Shown one piece after another: positions 43,705 to 54,308 of a stretch of DNA of 64,000 bases. Made by a program: the position numbers and the translations under genes. Below the pieces are notes generated by a model. That model had not been told where the DNA came from. It saw only the letters and a program-made list of their open reading frames with translations, and did not search any database. The stretch's first letter is position 1. Each line of letters starts with the position of its first letter. This DNA is from Nocardioides aquaticus (GTDB lineage Bacteria; Actinomycetota; Actinomycetes; Propionibacteriales; Nocardioidaceae): NCBI RefSeq assembly GCF_018459925.1, contig NZ_CP075371.1, positions 4,154,001 to 4,218,000 on the forward strand. Direction: 5' to 3'.

Positions 43705-44813
43705 GCACCACCGCCGACCTGCCGTCCCCCGCCCTGCGCACCGGCACCGACGGCGTGCCCGCCCTCGACGCGGACGCCCCGGCGCAGACCGGCAAGGAGT
43801 TCACCTCCGACCAGGAGGTGCGCTGGTGCCCCGGCTGCGGCGACTACGCCGTGCTCAAGGCGGTCCAGTCGTTCCTGCCCGACCTCGGCCTACGCCGCGA
43901 GAACATCGTGTTCGTCTCCGGGATCGGCTGCTCGAGCCGCTTCCCGTACTACCTCGACACCTACGGCATGCACTCGATCCACGGCCGCGCCCCGGCGATC
44001 GCGACCGGCATCGCCACCGCGCGCGAGGACCTCTCGGTGTGGGTCGTGACCGGGGACGGGGACGCGCTGTCGATCGGCGGCAACCACCTCGTCCACGCCC
44101 TGCGCCGCAACGTCAACATGACGATCCTGCTCTTCAACAACCGGATCTACGGCCTGACCAAGGGCCAGTACTCCCCGACCTCCGAGGCCGGCAAGGTCAC
44201 CAAGTCCACCCCGATGGGCTCGGTCGACCACCCGTTCAACCCGGTCTCGCTGGCGCTGGGAGCCGAGGCGACCTTCGTGGCGCGCACCATCGACTCTGAC
44301 CGCAAGCACCTCACCGCGGTCCTGGCCGCCGCGGCCGCGCACCGCGGGACCAGCCTGGTGGAGATCTACCAGAACTGCCCGATCTTCAACGACGGGGCGT
44401 TCGACGCGATCAAGGACCGCGACACCAAGGCCGACGCGATCATCCCCCTCGAGCAGGGGCGCCCGGTCCGGTTCGGCGCCCCGGCCGAGGACGGCGGCGG
44501 CAGCCGCGGCCTGGCCCGGGACACGACCACCGGAGGCGTGCGGGTGGTCGACGTCGCCGAGGTCGGTCTCGACGCGCTGCTCGTGCACGACGCCACCCGG
44601 GACGACCCGACGACGGCCTTCGCGATCAGCCGGCTCACCGACGCGGGCTACCTGCGCCAGAGCCCGATCGGGATCTTCCGCCAGGTCGACCGCCCGACCT
44701 ACGACGACCAGGCGCGCGCCCAGCTCAGCACCGCCCGGGACGCCGCCCCGGGCGACCAGGCAGACCGCCTGGCCGCCCTCATCGGGGGCGGCGACACCTG
44801 GACGGTGGTCTGA
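43701..44813 (+). CDS. korB: 2-oxoglutarate:ferredoxin oxidoreductase, beta subunit
   Basis: 370 residues from GTG 43701, which overlaps the korA stop and has CAGGAGG just upstream. The thiamine diphosphate and iron-sulphur features are CPGCGDYAVLKAVQ, GIGCSSRFPYYL and VVTGDGDALSIGGNHLVHAL. It is the catalytic partner of KorA. It converges with a secreted-protein gene with only 10 bp between the stops. Confidence 0.95.
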
Positions 44814-44823
44814 GCGGACCGGC

Positions 44824-45288
44824 TCAGAACGTCGTGATGACGATGGCGCCGTTGCTGAAGGACCCCTTGAACTTCTTCGTGCCGACGGTCTTGGTGCGGT
44901 AGTAGACCTTGCCCCGGCGGTTCAGCTCCGCGACGCCGGTGCGGTAGCGGCTCTGGCCGTTGGTCTTGATCCGCTTGTAGGTCCGGTACGTGCCCTTCTT
45001 GCCGACCTTGCGCTGGACGATGACCTGCTTGCGGTCGTACTCCGGACGGACCTTGCCGGAGATGAAGAACTGGCTCGGGCGCGGCTCCTTGCCCACGATC
45101 GTGATGGTGCGGGTCGCGCGCCGGGCGGCGACGGCCTCGTCGGCGGCCACCGGAGCGACCTCGGAGATGCTCGCCCCGCGGCCCTCGTCGGAGGCGGAGG
45201 CGGAGGACTGGCCGGGGACGGCGAGGCCGAGCAGGGCGACGGCGACGGCGCCGCCGACGACGCGACCGGTGGTGTGACGCAGGGACAT
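44824..45288 (-). CDS. secreted small protein, paralogue of 45447-45911
   Basis: 154 residues. A signal peptide (about 1-32, ending SASASDEG region) precedes a spacer and a basic beta-rich domain of about 90 residues with many Lys/Arg/Tyr: RKVGKKGTYRTYKRIKT, GKVYYRTKTVGTKK. It aligns with the next gene along the whole domain (shared pattern G-V-P-Y, V-RK-G, YK, GKV-YR-T-T). No family recognised. A -10-like TAAGGT at 45359-45364 and GGAGAACCC before the ATG resemble those of the paralogue. Confidence 0.8.
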   Translation of the reverse strand: MSLRHTTGRVVGGAVAVALLGLAVPGQSSASASDEGRGASISEVAPVAADEAVAARRATRTITIVGKEPRPSQFFISGKVRPEYDRKQVIVQRKVGKKGTYRTYKRIKTNGQSRYRTGVAELNRRGKVYYRTKTVGTKKFKGSFSNGAIVITTF

Positions 45289-45446
45289 GGGTTCTCCTCG
45301 GGTACGGGCACGACTGCCCGGCGGCTGGTCGGCGCCCTACGGGGCAGGCGCCGTCGGGACCTTAGCCCCGTTTCCGGCCCGATGGGGACGATGGGCGCGG
45401 CGGATCAGACCACCCGTCGGGCCGGCACCGACGCCCCGGCGGGGGC

Positions 45447-45911
45447 TCAGCCGCGCTTGGTGCGGATCACGTAGATGTGGTCGCCGAAGGACTCGGCGTA
45501 GTCGGGCGTCTCCCTGGTCCTGACCCGGTAGATGACCTTGCCGAGGTCCTTGCGGGGCGCGACCGAGGTGCCGTACTTGCTCCGCTTCGTCGTCGTCAGC
45601 TTCTTGTACGGCTTGAACACGCCGCCTCCGAGCTTCCGCTCCACCAGGACCGGCCGCTTGGCGTAGGCCGGCGAGACCTGTCCCATGATCCGGAACCGGC
45701 CGGGCTCGACCATCTCGCCGTCGAGCGTGATGGTGCGGAACGGCTTCTCGGCCGCCGCGACGCCGACCCTCGCGCTGCTGGCCACGGGGACCGTACGGCC
45801 GTCGTGCGCGGGTGCGGGCGCGGCGGTGGCGGTGGGGGGCACGGCCAGGCCCATCAGGGCCACGGTGAGGGCGGCGCCGGCGGCGCGGCCCAGGGTCTGA
45901 CGCAGGGTCAT
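45447..45911 (-). CDS. secreted small protein, paralogue of 44824-45288
   Basis: 154 residues, the same length as its neighbour. Signal peptide (about 1-31, MTLRQTLGRAAGAALTVALM) then a basic domain with GQVSPAYAKRPVLVERKLGG, YKKLTTTKRSKYG and GKVIYRVRTRETP. Same orientation as the paralogue, 158 bp apart. A -10-like TATGGT (45969-45974) lies upstream and the ATG is preceded by GAGGAGAACC. A tandem duplication of promoter, leader and gene is likely. Function unknown. Confidence 0.8.
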   Translation of the reverse strand: MTLRQTLGRAAGAALTVALMGLAVPPTATAAPAPAHDGRTVPVASSARVGVAAAEKPFRTITLDGEMVEPGRFRIMGQVSPAYAKRPVLVERKLGGGVFKPYKKLTTTKRSKYGTSVAPRKDLGKVIYRVRTRETPDYAESFGDHIYVIRTKRG

Positions 45912-46011
45912 GGGGTTCTCCTCGGGGTGGACGGTCCTGGCCGGCCAGGGAGGGGCACGACCGTGCGGACCATAACCCGGCCCCGCCCCCGGAGGGGCCG
46001 AAGACCGGCCT

Positions 46012-46017
46012 TACGTT
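46012..46017 (+). promoter_or_regulatory. leaderless -10 for rarD
   Basis: TACGTT ends 6 bp before the GTG at 46024, the same hexamer and spacing as at 29484. Confidence 0.65.
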
Positions 46018-46023
46018 GGACCG

Positions 46024-46959
46024 GTGGAAGACGACCGGCCGCGGGACGGGCACCGCGACGGGCTGCTCCTCGGCGTCGCGGCGTACGGCCTCTGGGGTGC
46101 GTTCCCGCTGTTCTTCCCGCTGCTCCGCCCGGCCGGGGCGCTGGAGATCCTGGCCCACCGGATGGTCTGGTCCCTGGTCACGATGCTGCTGCTGGTGGCG
46201 CTGCTGGGCAAGATCTCCGCGCTGCGCGCGATCGTGGTCGACCCCCGGACCCGGTCCCTGCTGGTCGTCGCCGCCCTCACCATCACCGTCAACTGGGCGG
46301 TCTTCATCTACGGGGTCAACGCCGGGCGCGTGGTCGAGACGTCTCTGGGCTACTTCGTGAACCCGCTGGTGACGGTGCTGATCGGGGTGCTCCTGCTCCG
46401 GGAGCGCCTGCGCCCCGGCCAGTGGCTCGCGGTCGGCGTCGGCGGCGTCGCGGTGGCCGTGCTGACGTGGGACTACGGTCGCCCGCCGTGGGTGGCGCTC
46501 GCGCTGGCGGTGTCGTTCGGCACCTACGGCCTGGCCAAGAAGCGGGCCGACGTCGGCGCGGTCGAGAGTCTCGCGTTCGAGACCGCGGTCGTCTCGCCGC
46601 TGGCCGTGGGCTACCTGGTGTGGCTCGGCGCCACCGGGGCCGGGACCTTCACGACGGAGGGCGTCGCCCACGCACTGCTGCTGGCCTCGGCCGGCCTGGT
46701 CACGGCCGTCCCGCTGATCTGCTTCTCGGCCGCCGCCACCCGGATCCCGATGGTGAGCCTGGGGCTGCTGCAGTACCTGACGCCGGTCCTGCAGTTCGCG
46801 GTCGGCGTGCTCGTCGTCGGCGAGGACATGCCCCCGGGCCGCTGGGCCGGGTTCGCGCTGGTCTGGCTCGCGCTCGCGGTCTTCACCGTCGAGAGCCTGC
46901 GCCACCGCCGGGAGGTGCTCGCGACACGTCGCGCCGACGTCCGCGACGCGACCGTCTAG
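46024..46959 (+). CDS. rarD: RarD-type EamA/DMT transporter
   Basis: 311 residues with about ten hydrophobic segments and the RarD start GVAAYGLWGAFPLFFPLLRP, then EILAHRMVWSLV, NWAVFIYGVNAGRVVETSLG and PLICFSAAATRIPM. Members of the drug/metabolite transporter superfamily; substrate unknown despite the historical chloramphenicol link. Its TAG stop and the minus-strand stop of the polyprenyl synthase share the four bases CTAG (46956-46959). Confidence 0.93.
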   Translation: MEDDRPRDGHRDGLLLGVAAYGLWGAFPLFFPLLRPAGALEILAHRMVWSLVTMLLLVALLGKISALRAIVVDPRTRSLLVVAALTITVNWAVFIYGVNAGRVVETSLGYFVNPLVTVLIGVLLLRERLRPGQWLAVGVGGVAVAVLTWDYGRPPWVALALAVSFGTYGLAKKRADVGAVESLAFETAVVSPLAVGYLVWLGATGAGTFTTEGVAHALLLASAGLVTAVPLICFSAAATRIPMVSLGLLQYLTPVLQFAVGVLVVGEDMPPGRWAGFALVWLALAVFTVESLRHRREVLATRRADVRDATV

Positions 46960-47960
46960 GTCGAGCGGACCGCCACCACGTCGGCGAACGCCTCGAGGGC
47001 GGCGCGGACGGGGCCCTCGGGCAGGACGGTCAGCAGCGCCTTGGCCTCGTCGGCGCGGGCCACGACGTAGCGCCGGGCCTGCTCCATGGCCGGGTGCGCG
47101 CGCAGCAGGGCGAGCGCCTCGGCGTGCGGGCCGTCGGCCGACAGGTCACCCCGCAGCAGCTCGTGCAGCCGCGCGTCGGCGGGGTCCCCGGAGGCCAGCG
47201 CCATCAGCACCGGGAGCGTCGGGACGCCCTCACGCAGGTCGGTGCCCGGCGTCTTGCCGGACTCCCCGGACTCCGAGGCGACGTCGAGGATGTCGTCGGA
47301 GAGCTGGAAGGCGGACCCGACGATCTCCCCGTACGCCGCGAGCGCCTCCTCGACCTCCGCCGGGGCGTGGGAGAAGCGGGCGCCGTACCGCGCCGAGGTC
47401 GCGATCAGCGACCCGGTCTTGCCGGCCACCACCTCGAGGTAGTGCTCGAGCGGGTCCTCCCCCGGCCCCGGGGGCACGGTCTCCAGGATCTGGCCCTCGA
47501 CCAGCCGGGTGAAGGTCTCGGCCTGGATCCGCACGGCGTCGCGGCCCAGGCGGGAGGTGAGCTCGGAGGACCGGGCGAAGAGGAAGTCCCCGGTCAGGAT
47601 GGCCACGAGGTTGTCGTAGCGGGCGTTCGCCGAGTCGGCCCCGCGACGCAGGTCGGCCTCGTCCATGACGTCGTCGTGGTAGAGCGAGCCGAGGTGGGTG
47701 ATCTCCACGACGCAGGCCGCGACCTCGACGTCGACGTTGCCGGGGTCCTCGCCGGCCTCGGCCGCGAGCAGCACCAGCAGCGGCCGGAACCGCTTGCCGC
47801 CGGCCTCCAGGAGGTGCCGCGCGGCGTCCGTGACGAACTGCGAGCGACCCACGACGTGCCCGGCCAGGGACTCCTCGACCCGCGCCATCCGCTCCTGGAG
47901 CCGGCGGGCGAGGTCGGCGTCGCCGACGGGCAGCGCGAGGTCGGTCTGCGGGGTGGTCAC
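46956..47960 (-). CDS. polyprenyl (heptaprenyl/octaprenyl-type) diphosphate synthase
   Basis: 334 residues of the trans-prenyltransferase family with GGKRFRPLLVLLAAEA, first aspartate-rich motif HDDVMDEADLRRG (DDxxD) and second motif QLSDDILDVASES (DDILD). It builds the isoprenoid side chain, presumably of menaquinone, the electron acceptor of the complex I encoded upstream. The GTG start at 47960 overlaps the nuoN stop (GTGA), so quinone tail synthesis is translationally coupled to nuo. Confidence 0.94.
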   Translation of the reverse strand: MTTPQTDLALPVGDADLARRLQERMARVEESLAGHVVGRSQFVTDAARHLLEAGGKRFRPLLVLLAAEAGEDPGNVDVEVAACVVEITHLGSLYHDDVMDEADLRRGADSANARYDNLVAILTGDFLFARSSELTSRLGRDAVRIQAETFTRLVEGQILETVPPGPGEDPLEHYLEVVAGKTGSLIATSARYGARFSHAPAEVEEALAAYGEIVGSAFQLSDDILDVASESGESGKTPGTDLREGVPTLPVLMALASGDPADARLHELLRGDLSADGPHAEALALLRAHPAMEQARRYVVARADEAKALLTVLPEGPVRAALEAFADVVAVRST

Positions 47961-49657
47961 CGCAGGAAGCCTCCCACGCCCGCCGCGAGCTCGAGCAGCG
48001 GGCCCGGTGCCACGCCGAGGGCCAGGGTGACCAGGGCGCAGAGCGCGATCGTGGCCACGGTGGCGGTCGAGGCGGTGGTGACGCCGGCCTTCTCCCGGGT
48101 CAGCAGCGTCGTCGAGCCGTGCACCTCCAGCGCGGTGGAGCCCGTACGGCCCCCCGCGCCAGCGCCCGTGCCGGCGCCGACCGCGTCGCGGTCCTCGGGC
48201 TCGTCGTCGCCGACGAAGAACATCACCCGGATCATCCGGATGTAGAAGAACACCGCGATCACGCTCGAGGCGATCGCCACCAGCACGACCGGCCACGCCC
48301 CGGCGGCCAGCGCGACGGTGAAGACCGCCCACTTGCCGACGAACCCGGCGGTCAGCGGGATGCCGGCCATCGAGAGCAGGAAGAAGGCGAAGACGCCCGC
48401 GGTCAGCGGGGAGCGCCGCCCGAGCCCCTCCCAGGCCTCGAGCGCACCGGCCTCGCCGCTCGCGTCCCGCACGACCGTAACGATCGCGAACGCGCCGATG
48501 GTGGCGAAGCCGTAGGTGGCCAGGTAGAACAGCACCGCCTGCAGGGAGGTGACCTGGCCGTCGGCCAGCTCCCCGGCGGACTGCAGGCCGAGCAGCCCGG
48601 TGAGCAGGAACCCGGTGTGGGCGACCGAGGAGTAGGCCAGGATCCGCTTGACGTCGGTCTGCACGACCGCGAGGACCGAGCCGACCAGCATGGTCAGGAT
48701 CGCGATGATCCACATCATCGGCTCCCACGACCAGCGGTCGGAGCCGAAGGCGACGTAGAAGAGGCGGAGCAGCGCGCCGAAGGCGGCCACCTTGGTGGCG
48801 GCGGCCATGAACGCGGTCACCGCGGTCGGGGCGCCCTGGTAGACGTCGGGGGTCCAGCTGTGGAACGGCGCGGCGCCGACCTTGAACAGCAGGCCCACGG
48901 CGAGCAGGCCGATCCCGAGCGCGAGCAGCACGCCGTTCTCGGTGTCGTTGGCCACCGCCTCCGAGATCGCACCGAGCTCCATCGAGCCCGCGAAGCCGTA
49001 GACCATGGCCGCGCCGTAGAGGAAGAAGCCGGAGGAGAAGGCGCCGAGCAGGAAGTACTTCATCGCCGCCTCCTGGCTCAGCAGGCGCCGGCGCCGGGCC
49101 AGCCCGCAGAGCAGGTAGAGCGGCAGCGAGAGGACCTCGAGGGCCACGAACATCGTGAGCAGGTCGCCCGAGGCCGGGAACAGCATCATCCCGCCGACGG
49201 CGAACATCAGCAGGGGGTAGACCTCGGTGTGGTCCAGCCCGCGGGTCGAGGCCTCCCGCTCGGCCTCGGTGCCGGGCAGGGCGGCGGCCTGGGCGGCGAA
49301 GGCCGAGACCCCGTCCTCCAGCCGGCGCTCGCTGAACAGGGCGACGCCGGCGATCGCGAAGACCAGGATCAGGCCCCACAGGAACACCGACGGGCCGTCG
49401 ACGACGACCGTGCCGGCGCCCGCGAAGAGGCCGAGCGCGGCGCCGTCACCGACGCTCTCGAGGCCGGCGCCGACGTAGAGCACGAGGGCGAGGGCGGCGA
49501 CCAGGCCGACCGCGGCCAGCGAGACCTGGGCGACGTGGCGCAGCCGGCGCGGGGTGAACGCCTCGACCAGCACGCCGAGGCAGGCGACGCCGAGGACCAC
49601 GAGCATCGGGGAGAGCTCGACGTAGTTCAGCGTGGGTTCGGTGAACTCCATGCTCAC
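47957..49657 (-). CDS. nuoN: NADH-quinone oxidoreductase subunit N
   Basis: 566 residues of the Mrp antiporter-like membrane family with about 14 hydrophobic segments: FLLGAFSSGFFLYGAAMVYG, FKVGAAPFHSWTPDVYQGAP, and KRILAYSSVAHTGFLLTG. It is one of three proton-pumping antiporter subunits of complex I. GTG start 49657 overlaps the nuoM stop; ATG 49651 is a possible alternative. An inserted Ala/Gly-rich loop (about 500-520) lies near the C-terminus. Confidence 0.97.
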   Translation of the reverse strand: MSMEFTEPTLNYVELSPMLVVLGVACLGVLVEAFTPRRLRHVAQVSLAAVGLVAALALVLYVGAGLESVGDGAALGLFAGAGTVVVDGPSVFLWGLILVFAIAGVALFSERRLEDGVSAFAAQAAALPGTEAEREASTRGLDHTEVYPLLMFAVGGMMLFPASGDLLTMFVALEVLSLPLYLLCGLARRRRLLSQEAAMKYFLLGAFSSGFFLYGAAMVYGFAGSMELGAISEAVANDTENGVLLALGIGLLAVGLLFKVGAAPFHSWTPDVYQGAPTAVTAFMAAATKVAAFGALLRLFYVAFGSDRWSWEPMMWIIAILTMLVGSVLAVVQTDVKRILAYSSVAHTGFLLTGLLGLQSAGELADGQVTSLQAVLFYLATYGFATIGAFAIVTVVRDASGEAGALEAWEGLGRRSPLTAGVFAFFLLSMAGIPLTAGFVGKWAVFTVALAAGAWPVVLVAIASSVIAVFFYIRMIRVMFFVGDDEPEDRDAVGAGTGAGAGGRTGSTALEVHGSTTLLTREKAGVTTASTATVATIALCALVTLALGVAPGPLLELAAGVGGFLR

Positions 49658-51213
49658 TCACCTTCCTCGGGCGCGGCGGCCGGGACGTACGGGTCCTGGT
49701 CGGTGATGCCGATCTGCTGCTGCAGCTGCTCGGCGTACGGGTTGGCCAGGTCGAGCAGCGGCTGCGGGTAGAACCCGAAGGCGACCAGGGCGACCATCAG
49801 CGGCACGACGGCGCCGAGCTCGCGGGCGCCGAGGTCGTGGCGCCCGCCCTTGCGGGCGGCCCGGGTCGTCTCCATCGTGGCGACGAGGTGCTCGGGCGTC
49901 GGCCCGGTCATCACCCGCTGGTAGAGCCACAGCACGTAGATCGCGGCCAGCACGATCCCGCTCACCGCCACCGCGCCCGCCCAGGGGGCGTAGTCGAAGG
50001 CGGAGATCAGCACCAGGATCTCGGAGACGAACTGGCTCAGGCCCGGCAGCCCGGCGGTGGCCAGCCCGGCCACCAGGAACAGCCCGGCGAGCACCGGGGT
50101 GACCTTCTCCAGACCGCCCATCTCGCGGATCGAGGCCGTGCCGCTGCGGTGGACCAGGAAGCCCGCCAGCAGGAACAGCGCGGCGGTGGCGACACCGTGG
50201 TTGACCATGTAGAGCACCGAGCCCGAGATGCCCTGGGTGGAGGTGGCGAAGATGCCGAGCACGATGAAGCCGAAGTGCGACAGCGAGGTGAGCCCGATCA
50301 GGCGCATCACGTCGTCCTGCCCGATGGCCAGCAGCGCGCCGTACACGATCGAGATCAGCGCCAGCACCATCACGACCGGCGTCGCCCAGTCCGAAGCCTC
50401 GGGGAAGATCCCGAGGCAGAACCGCAGCATCCCGAAGGTGCCGATCTTGTCGAGCACGCAGACCAGCAGCACGCTGGTGGCCGGGGTGGCCTTCTCGGTG
50501 GTGTCGGCCAGCCAGGTGTGCACCGGGAACAGCGGCGCCTTGATCGCGAAGGCGATGAAGAAGCCGACGAACAGCCAGCGGCCGGCGGTCGAGTCGAGGT
50601 CGAGCTCGACGAGGTCGGAGAGCAGGTAGGACGGGGTGCCCTGCTGGGCCGAGACGACGTACAGCCCGATCACCGCGCCGAGCAGCACCAGGCCGCCACC
50701 GAGCTGGAACAGCAGGAACTTCGAGGCCGCGGCACCGCGGCCGCGCCGGCCGAACCCGCCGACCAGGAAGTACGCCGGGATCAGCGTGGCCTCGAAGACG
50801 ACGTAGAACAGGAACACGTCGGTGGCGGTGAAGACCAGCAGCGAGAGGCCCTCGAGGGCCAGCGCCCAGGCGAAGAACGCCCGCGGGCTGCCCTGGTCGG
50901 CGCCGTCGGTGTCGCGCCAGGCGGCCACCAGCACGATCGGCACCAGCACGGCGGTGAGCAGCACCATCAGCAGCCCGAGGCCGTCGACGCCGAGGGAGTA
51001 GGTGACCCCGAACGACGGGATCCACGAGTAGCTCTCGGTGTGCTGGTAGCCGCCGCCGGGGCTGTAGTCGATTGCGATGACGGCCGCGACGACCAGGGTC
51101 AGCAGCGAGACGGCCAGGCCGACCGGCCGGGCCAGCCGCGAGGGCAGGAAGGCGACCGCGACCGCGCCCACGAGGGGCACGGCGCAGAGCAGGGTGAGGA
51201 GGGGCAGGTTCAT
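49654..51213 (-). CDS. nuoM: NADH-quinone oxidoreductase subunit M
   Basis: 519 residues, antiporter-like, with about 14 hydrophobic segments and the conserved [14 protein letters not shown] (the key Glu), [20 protein letters not shown] and [18 protein letters not shown]. Proton-pumping membrane subunit of complex I. ATG 51213 overlaps the nuoL stop by 4 bp. Confidence 0.97.
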   Translation of the reverse strand: MNLPLLTLLCAVPLVGAVAVAFLPSRLARPVGLAVSLLTLVVAAVIAIDYSPGGGYQHTESYSWIPSFGVTYSLGVDGLGLLMVLLTAVLVPIVLVAAWRDTDGADQGSPRAFFAWALALEGLSLLVFTATDVFLFYVVFEATLIPAYFLVGGFGRRGRGAAASKFLLFQLGGGLVLLGAVIGLYVVSAQQGTPSYLLSDLVELDLDSTAGRWLFVGFFIAFAIKAPLFPVHTWLADTTEKATPATSVLLVCVLDKIGTFGMLRFCLGIFPEASDWATPVVMVLALISIVYGALLAIGQDDVMRLIGLTSLSHFGFIVLGIFATSTQGISGSVLYMVNHGVATAALFLLAGFLVHRSGTASIREMGGLEKVTPVLAGLFLVAGLATAGLPGLSQFVSEILVLISAFDYAPWAGAVAVSGIVLAAIYVLWLYQRVMTGPTPEHLVATMETTRAARKGGRHDLGARELGAVVPLMVALVAFGFYPQPLLDLANPYAEQLQQQIGITDQDPYVPAAAPEEGE

Positions 51214-53156
51214 CCGAGGTTCACCGCCAGCAGCGCGAGGACGACGACCAGGACGCCGCCGAGCAGGGACAGGGCGTAGGAGCGCACGAAGCCGGTCTGG
51301 ATCCGTCGGCCGACGCTGCCGAGGGCGGCGATCGTGCGGGCGGTGCCGGTGAAGGCGCCGTCGGCGCCGGCCCGGTCGAAACCGACCAGGCCGTGCACCA
51401 GGCTGCGCCCGGGCTGGACGACGAGGCCGTCGTTGATCGCGTCGCCGTAGAGGTCGGCGCGGGCCGCCCGGGTCGCGAGGGAGACCCTGGTCGGGGCGGT
51501 GGCCGGCACCTCCCGGCGCCCCACGAGGACCCAGGCCAGGGCGACGCCGACCGCGACCGTGGCCACGGTGATCAGCGTGATGACGATGATCGGCAGCGGC
51601 GGCTCGCCGTGCGCCTCCTCACCGGTGACCGGCTCGAGCCAGTGCACGATCCACTCGCCGAGGATCATCACGCCGCCGACGACGGAGAGGCCGGCCAGCA
51701 CCATCAGCGGGACGGTCATCAGCGACGGCGACTCGTGCGGGTGGACGCCCTCGAGCCACCGCTTGCGACCGGCGAAGGTCATCAGCATCAGCCGCGTCAT
51801 GTAGAACGCGGTCACGCCGGCCCCGAGCAGGGCGCACAGCCCGACCAGCAGGTTCTCGGTCAGGGCGACCTCGATGATCAGGTCCTTGGACCAGAACCCG
51901 GAGAAGCCCGGGAAGCCGATGATGGCCAGGTAGCCCAGGGTGAAGGTGGCGAAGGTGATCGGCATCGCCCGGGCCAGCCCGCCGTAGTGGCGCATGTCGA
52001 CGTCGTCGTCCATGCCGTGCATGACCGAGCCGGCGCCGAGGAACATGTTGGCCTTGAAGAACCCGTGGGTCAGCAGGTGGAAGATCGCGAAGGCGTACCC
52101 GGCGGTGCCGAGGCCCGCGGCGAGCATCATGTAGCCGATCTGGCTCATCGTGGAGCCGGCCAGCACCTTCTTGATGTCGTCCTTCGCGCAGCCGATCACC
52201 GCACCCCACAGCAGGGTCACGGTGGCCACGACGACCACGACCGTCTGCGCGGCGGGGGCGTTCTCGAAGACGAAGTTCGAGCGGACCACGAGGTAGACGC
52301 CGGCGGTGACCATGGTCGCGGCGTGGATCAGGGCCGAGACCGGGGTCGGGCCCTCCATCGCGTCCAGCAGCCACGCCTGGAGCGGGACCTGGGCGGACTT
52401 GCCGCAGGCGCCGAGCAGCAGGAGCAGGCCGAACGCGGTCATCGCGGCCTCGGAGGCCTCGCCGGAGACCGCGCTGATGCCGGTGAAGCTGGTCGTGCCG
52501 AAGTAGACGAACGCCAGCATGATCGCCAGGGACAGCCCCATGTCGCCGACGCGGTTGATCACGAAGGCCTTCTTCGACGCCGCGGCGGCGGACGGCTTGT
52601 GCTGCCAGAAGCCGATCAGCAGGTAGGAGGCCAGGCCGACGCCCTCCCAGCCGAGGAACAGCAGCAGGTAGTTCTCGGCGAGGACGAGCACCAGCATCGC
52701 GGCCACGAAGAGGTTCAGGTAGCCGAAGAACCGGCGACGGCGCGGGTCGTGCGCCATGTAGCCGATCGAGTAGACGTGGATCAGCGAGCCGACCCCGGTG
52801 ATCAGCAGCAGGAAGAGCGCCGAGAGCGGGTCGTAGAGCAGGTCGAAGCCGACGTCGAGCCCGCCGACCTGCATCCAGGTGTAGAGCTGCTGGACGACCT
52901 GCCGCTCCTCCTCCCCCCGTCCCAGGAGCTCGACGAACAGCAGCACGCTGATCGCGAAGGAGCCGATCGGCAGGGCCGTGGCCAGCCAGTGGCCCCAGCG
53001 GTCGGTGAACCGGCCGCCGAGCAGCAGCACGGCGGCGCCGAGCAGCGGCAGGCCGACGACCAGCCAGAGCAGCGAGAACGTGCCGTCGGCGGTCGACGGG
53101 TCCACGAGGGGCACCGCCTCGACCATCGGCAGCACGGGCAGGGTGAGTGCAGACAT
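51210..53156 (-). CDS. nuoL: NADH-quinone oxidoreductase subunit L
   Basis: 648 residues, the longest antiporter-like subunit, with about 15-16 hydrophobic segments including the long C-terminal helix typical of NuoL. Conserved parts are [38 protein letters not shown] and [18 protein letters not shown]. It starts 7 bp after the nuoK stop. Confidence 0.97.
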   Translation of the reverse strand: MSALTLPVLPMVEAVPLVDPSTADGTFSLLWLVVGLPLLGAAVLLLGGRFTDRWGHWLATALPIGSFAISVLLFVELLGRGEEERQVVQQLYTWMQVGGLDVGFDLLYDPLSALFLLLITGVGSLIHVYSIGYMAHDPRRRRFFGYLNLFVAAMLVLVLAENYLLLFLGWEGVGLASYLLIGFWQHKPSAAAASKKAFVINRVGDMGLSLAIMLAFVYFGTTSFTGISAVSGEASEAAMTAFGLLLLLGACGKSAQVPLQAWLLDAMEGPTPVSALIHAATMVTAGVYLVVRSNFVFENAPAAQTVVVVVATVTLLWGAVIGCAKDDIKKVLAGSTMSQIGYMMLAAGLGTAGYAFAIFHLLTHGFFKANMFLGAGSVMHGMDDDVDMRHYGGLARAMPITFATFTLGYLAIIGFPGFSGFWSKDLIIEVALTENLLVGLCALLGAGVTAFYMTRLMLMTFAGRKRWLEGVHPHESPSLMTVPLMVLAGLSVVGGVMILGEWIVHWLEPVTGEEAHGEPPLPIIVITLITVATVAVGVALAWVLVGRREVPATAPTRVSLATRAARADLYGDAINDGLVVQPGRSLVHGLVGFDRAGADGAFTGTARTIAALGSVGRRIQTGFVRSYALSLLGGVLVVVLALLAVNLG

Positions 53157-53163
53157 CCGTCCC

Positions 53164-53469
53164 TCAGAACTTCAGCAGGCTCGCGTCGTCGACCGAGGCC
53201 GAGCGACGGGTACGGAAGATGGTCATGATGATCGCCAGTCCCACGACGACCTCGGCCGCGGCGACGACCATCACGAAGAACGCCGCCACCTGCCCGTCGA
53301 GGTTGCCGTGCTGTCGCGCGAAGGCGACGAACGCGAGGTTGCAGGCGTTGAGCATCAGCTCGACGCACATGAACACCACGATGGCGTTGCGCCGGGTGAG
53401 CACCCCGACCGAGCCGATGGTGAACAGGATCGCGGAGAGCACGATGTAGGGCGTCACGTCGCCGCTCAC
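53164..53469 (-). CDS. nuoK: NADH-quinone oxidoreductase subunit K
   Basis: 101 residues with three transmembrane helices; conserved [20 protein letters not shown] (with the membrane Glu) and the second Glu in [13 protein letters not shown]. Part of the complex I membrane arm. GTG start 53469 overlaps the nuoJ stop. Confidence 0.97.
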   Translation of the reverse strand: MSGDVTPYIVLSAILFTIGSVGVLTRRNAIVVFMCVELMLNACNLAFVAFARQHGNLDGQVAAFFVMVVAAAEVVVGLAIIMTIFRTRRSASVDDASLLKF

Positions 53470-54308
53470 GGGCGTCCCTCCTCGTCACGTCGGGAGAGGT
53501 CGTGGGCGGGGTTCTCGGTGTTGGCGCCCGAGGTGGTCGGCGCCGGCGAGCCGGCGCCCCCGGGTACGCCCTGCGCCGCGGCGGCCACGTCGGTGACGTC
53601 CTGGCGGGGGGCCGGGCGGACGGTCCCGCGGGCCAGCAGGACCCGGGAGACCGACGTCGGCGCGGCGCTGCCGTCGGGCAGGAGGGCCGGGGTGTCGACG
53701 GCGTTGTGGCGGGCGTAGACGCCCGGCGGGGGCAGCGGGCCGGGGTGCTTGCCGGTCGCGGCGTACTCCGCCATCCGGCGGCGGGCCATGTCGACCTGCT
53801 TCGGCTTGGGCACCAGGCGCTCGCGGTGCGCGAGCACCATCGCGCCCAGCGCGGCGGTGATCAGCAGCGCCGCGGTGACCTCGAAGGCCACGACGTAGCG
53901 CGAGAACAGCAGGTCGGCCAGCGCCTGGATGTTGCCCGGGGCGTTGACCTCGGCCAGCCCGACCATCGTGCCCAGCGAGAGCTGCGCGACCCCGAGGACC
54001 AGGATCACGCCGAGCACCAGGCCCATCCCGATCGCCATCGGCCGCTGGCCGCGGATGGTCTCCACGACGGAGTCCGAGGCGTCGACGCCCACGAGCATCA
54101 CCACGAAGAGGAAGAGCATCAGGATGGCGCCGGTGTAGACGATGATCTGCACCGCGAACAGGAACGGCGCCTCCAGGACGGCGTAGAGCACCGCCAGGCT
54201 GATCATGACCACGGCCAGCAGCAGGGCGGCGTGGACCGCCTTGCGCACGACGAGGATGCCCACCGCGCAGATCACCATGATCGGCGCGAGGACCCAGAAG
54301 GCGATCAC
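53466..54308 (-). CDS. nuoJ: NADH-quinone oxidoreductase subunit J with extended C-terminus
   Basis: 280 residues from GTG 54308, which overlaps the nuoI stop; the open frame further upstream is only the shadow of nuoI. Five hydrophobic segments in the first 175 residues carry the family core ([21 protein letters not shown]). The last 100 residues are a Pro/Ala-rich, probably cytoplasmic tail absent from E. coli NuoJ (184 aa). Confidence 0.95.
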   Translation of the reverse strand: MIAFWVLAPIMVICAVGILVVRKAVHAALLLAVVMISLAVLYAVLEAPFLFAVQIIVYTGAILMLFLFVVMLVGVDASDSVVETIRGQRPMAIGMGLVLGVILVLGVAQLSLGTMVGLAEVNAPGNIQALADLLFSRYVVAFEVTAALLITAALGAMVLAHRERLVPKPKQVDMARRRMAEYAATGKHPGPLPPPGVYARHNAVDTPALLPDGSAAPTSVSRVLLARGTVRPAPRQDVTDVAAAAQGVPGGAGSPAPTTSGANTENPAHDLSRRDEEGRP

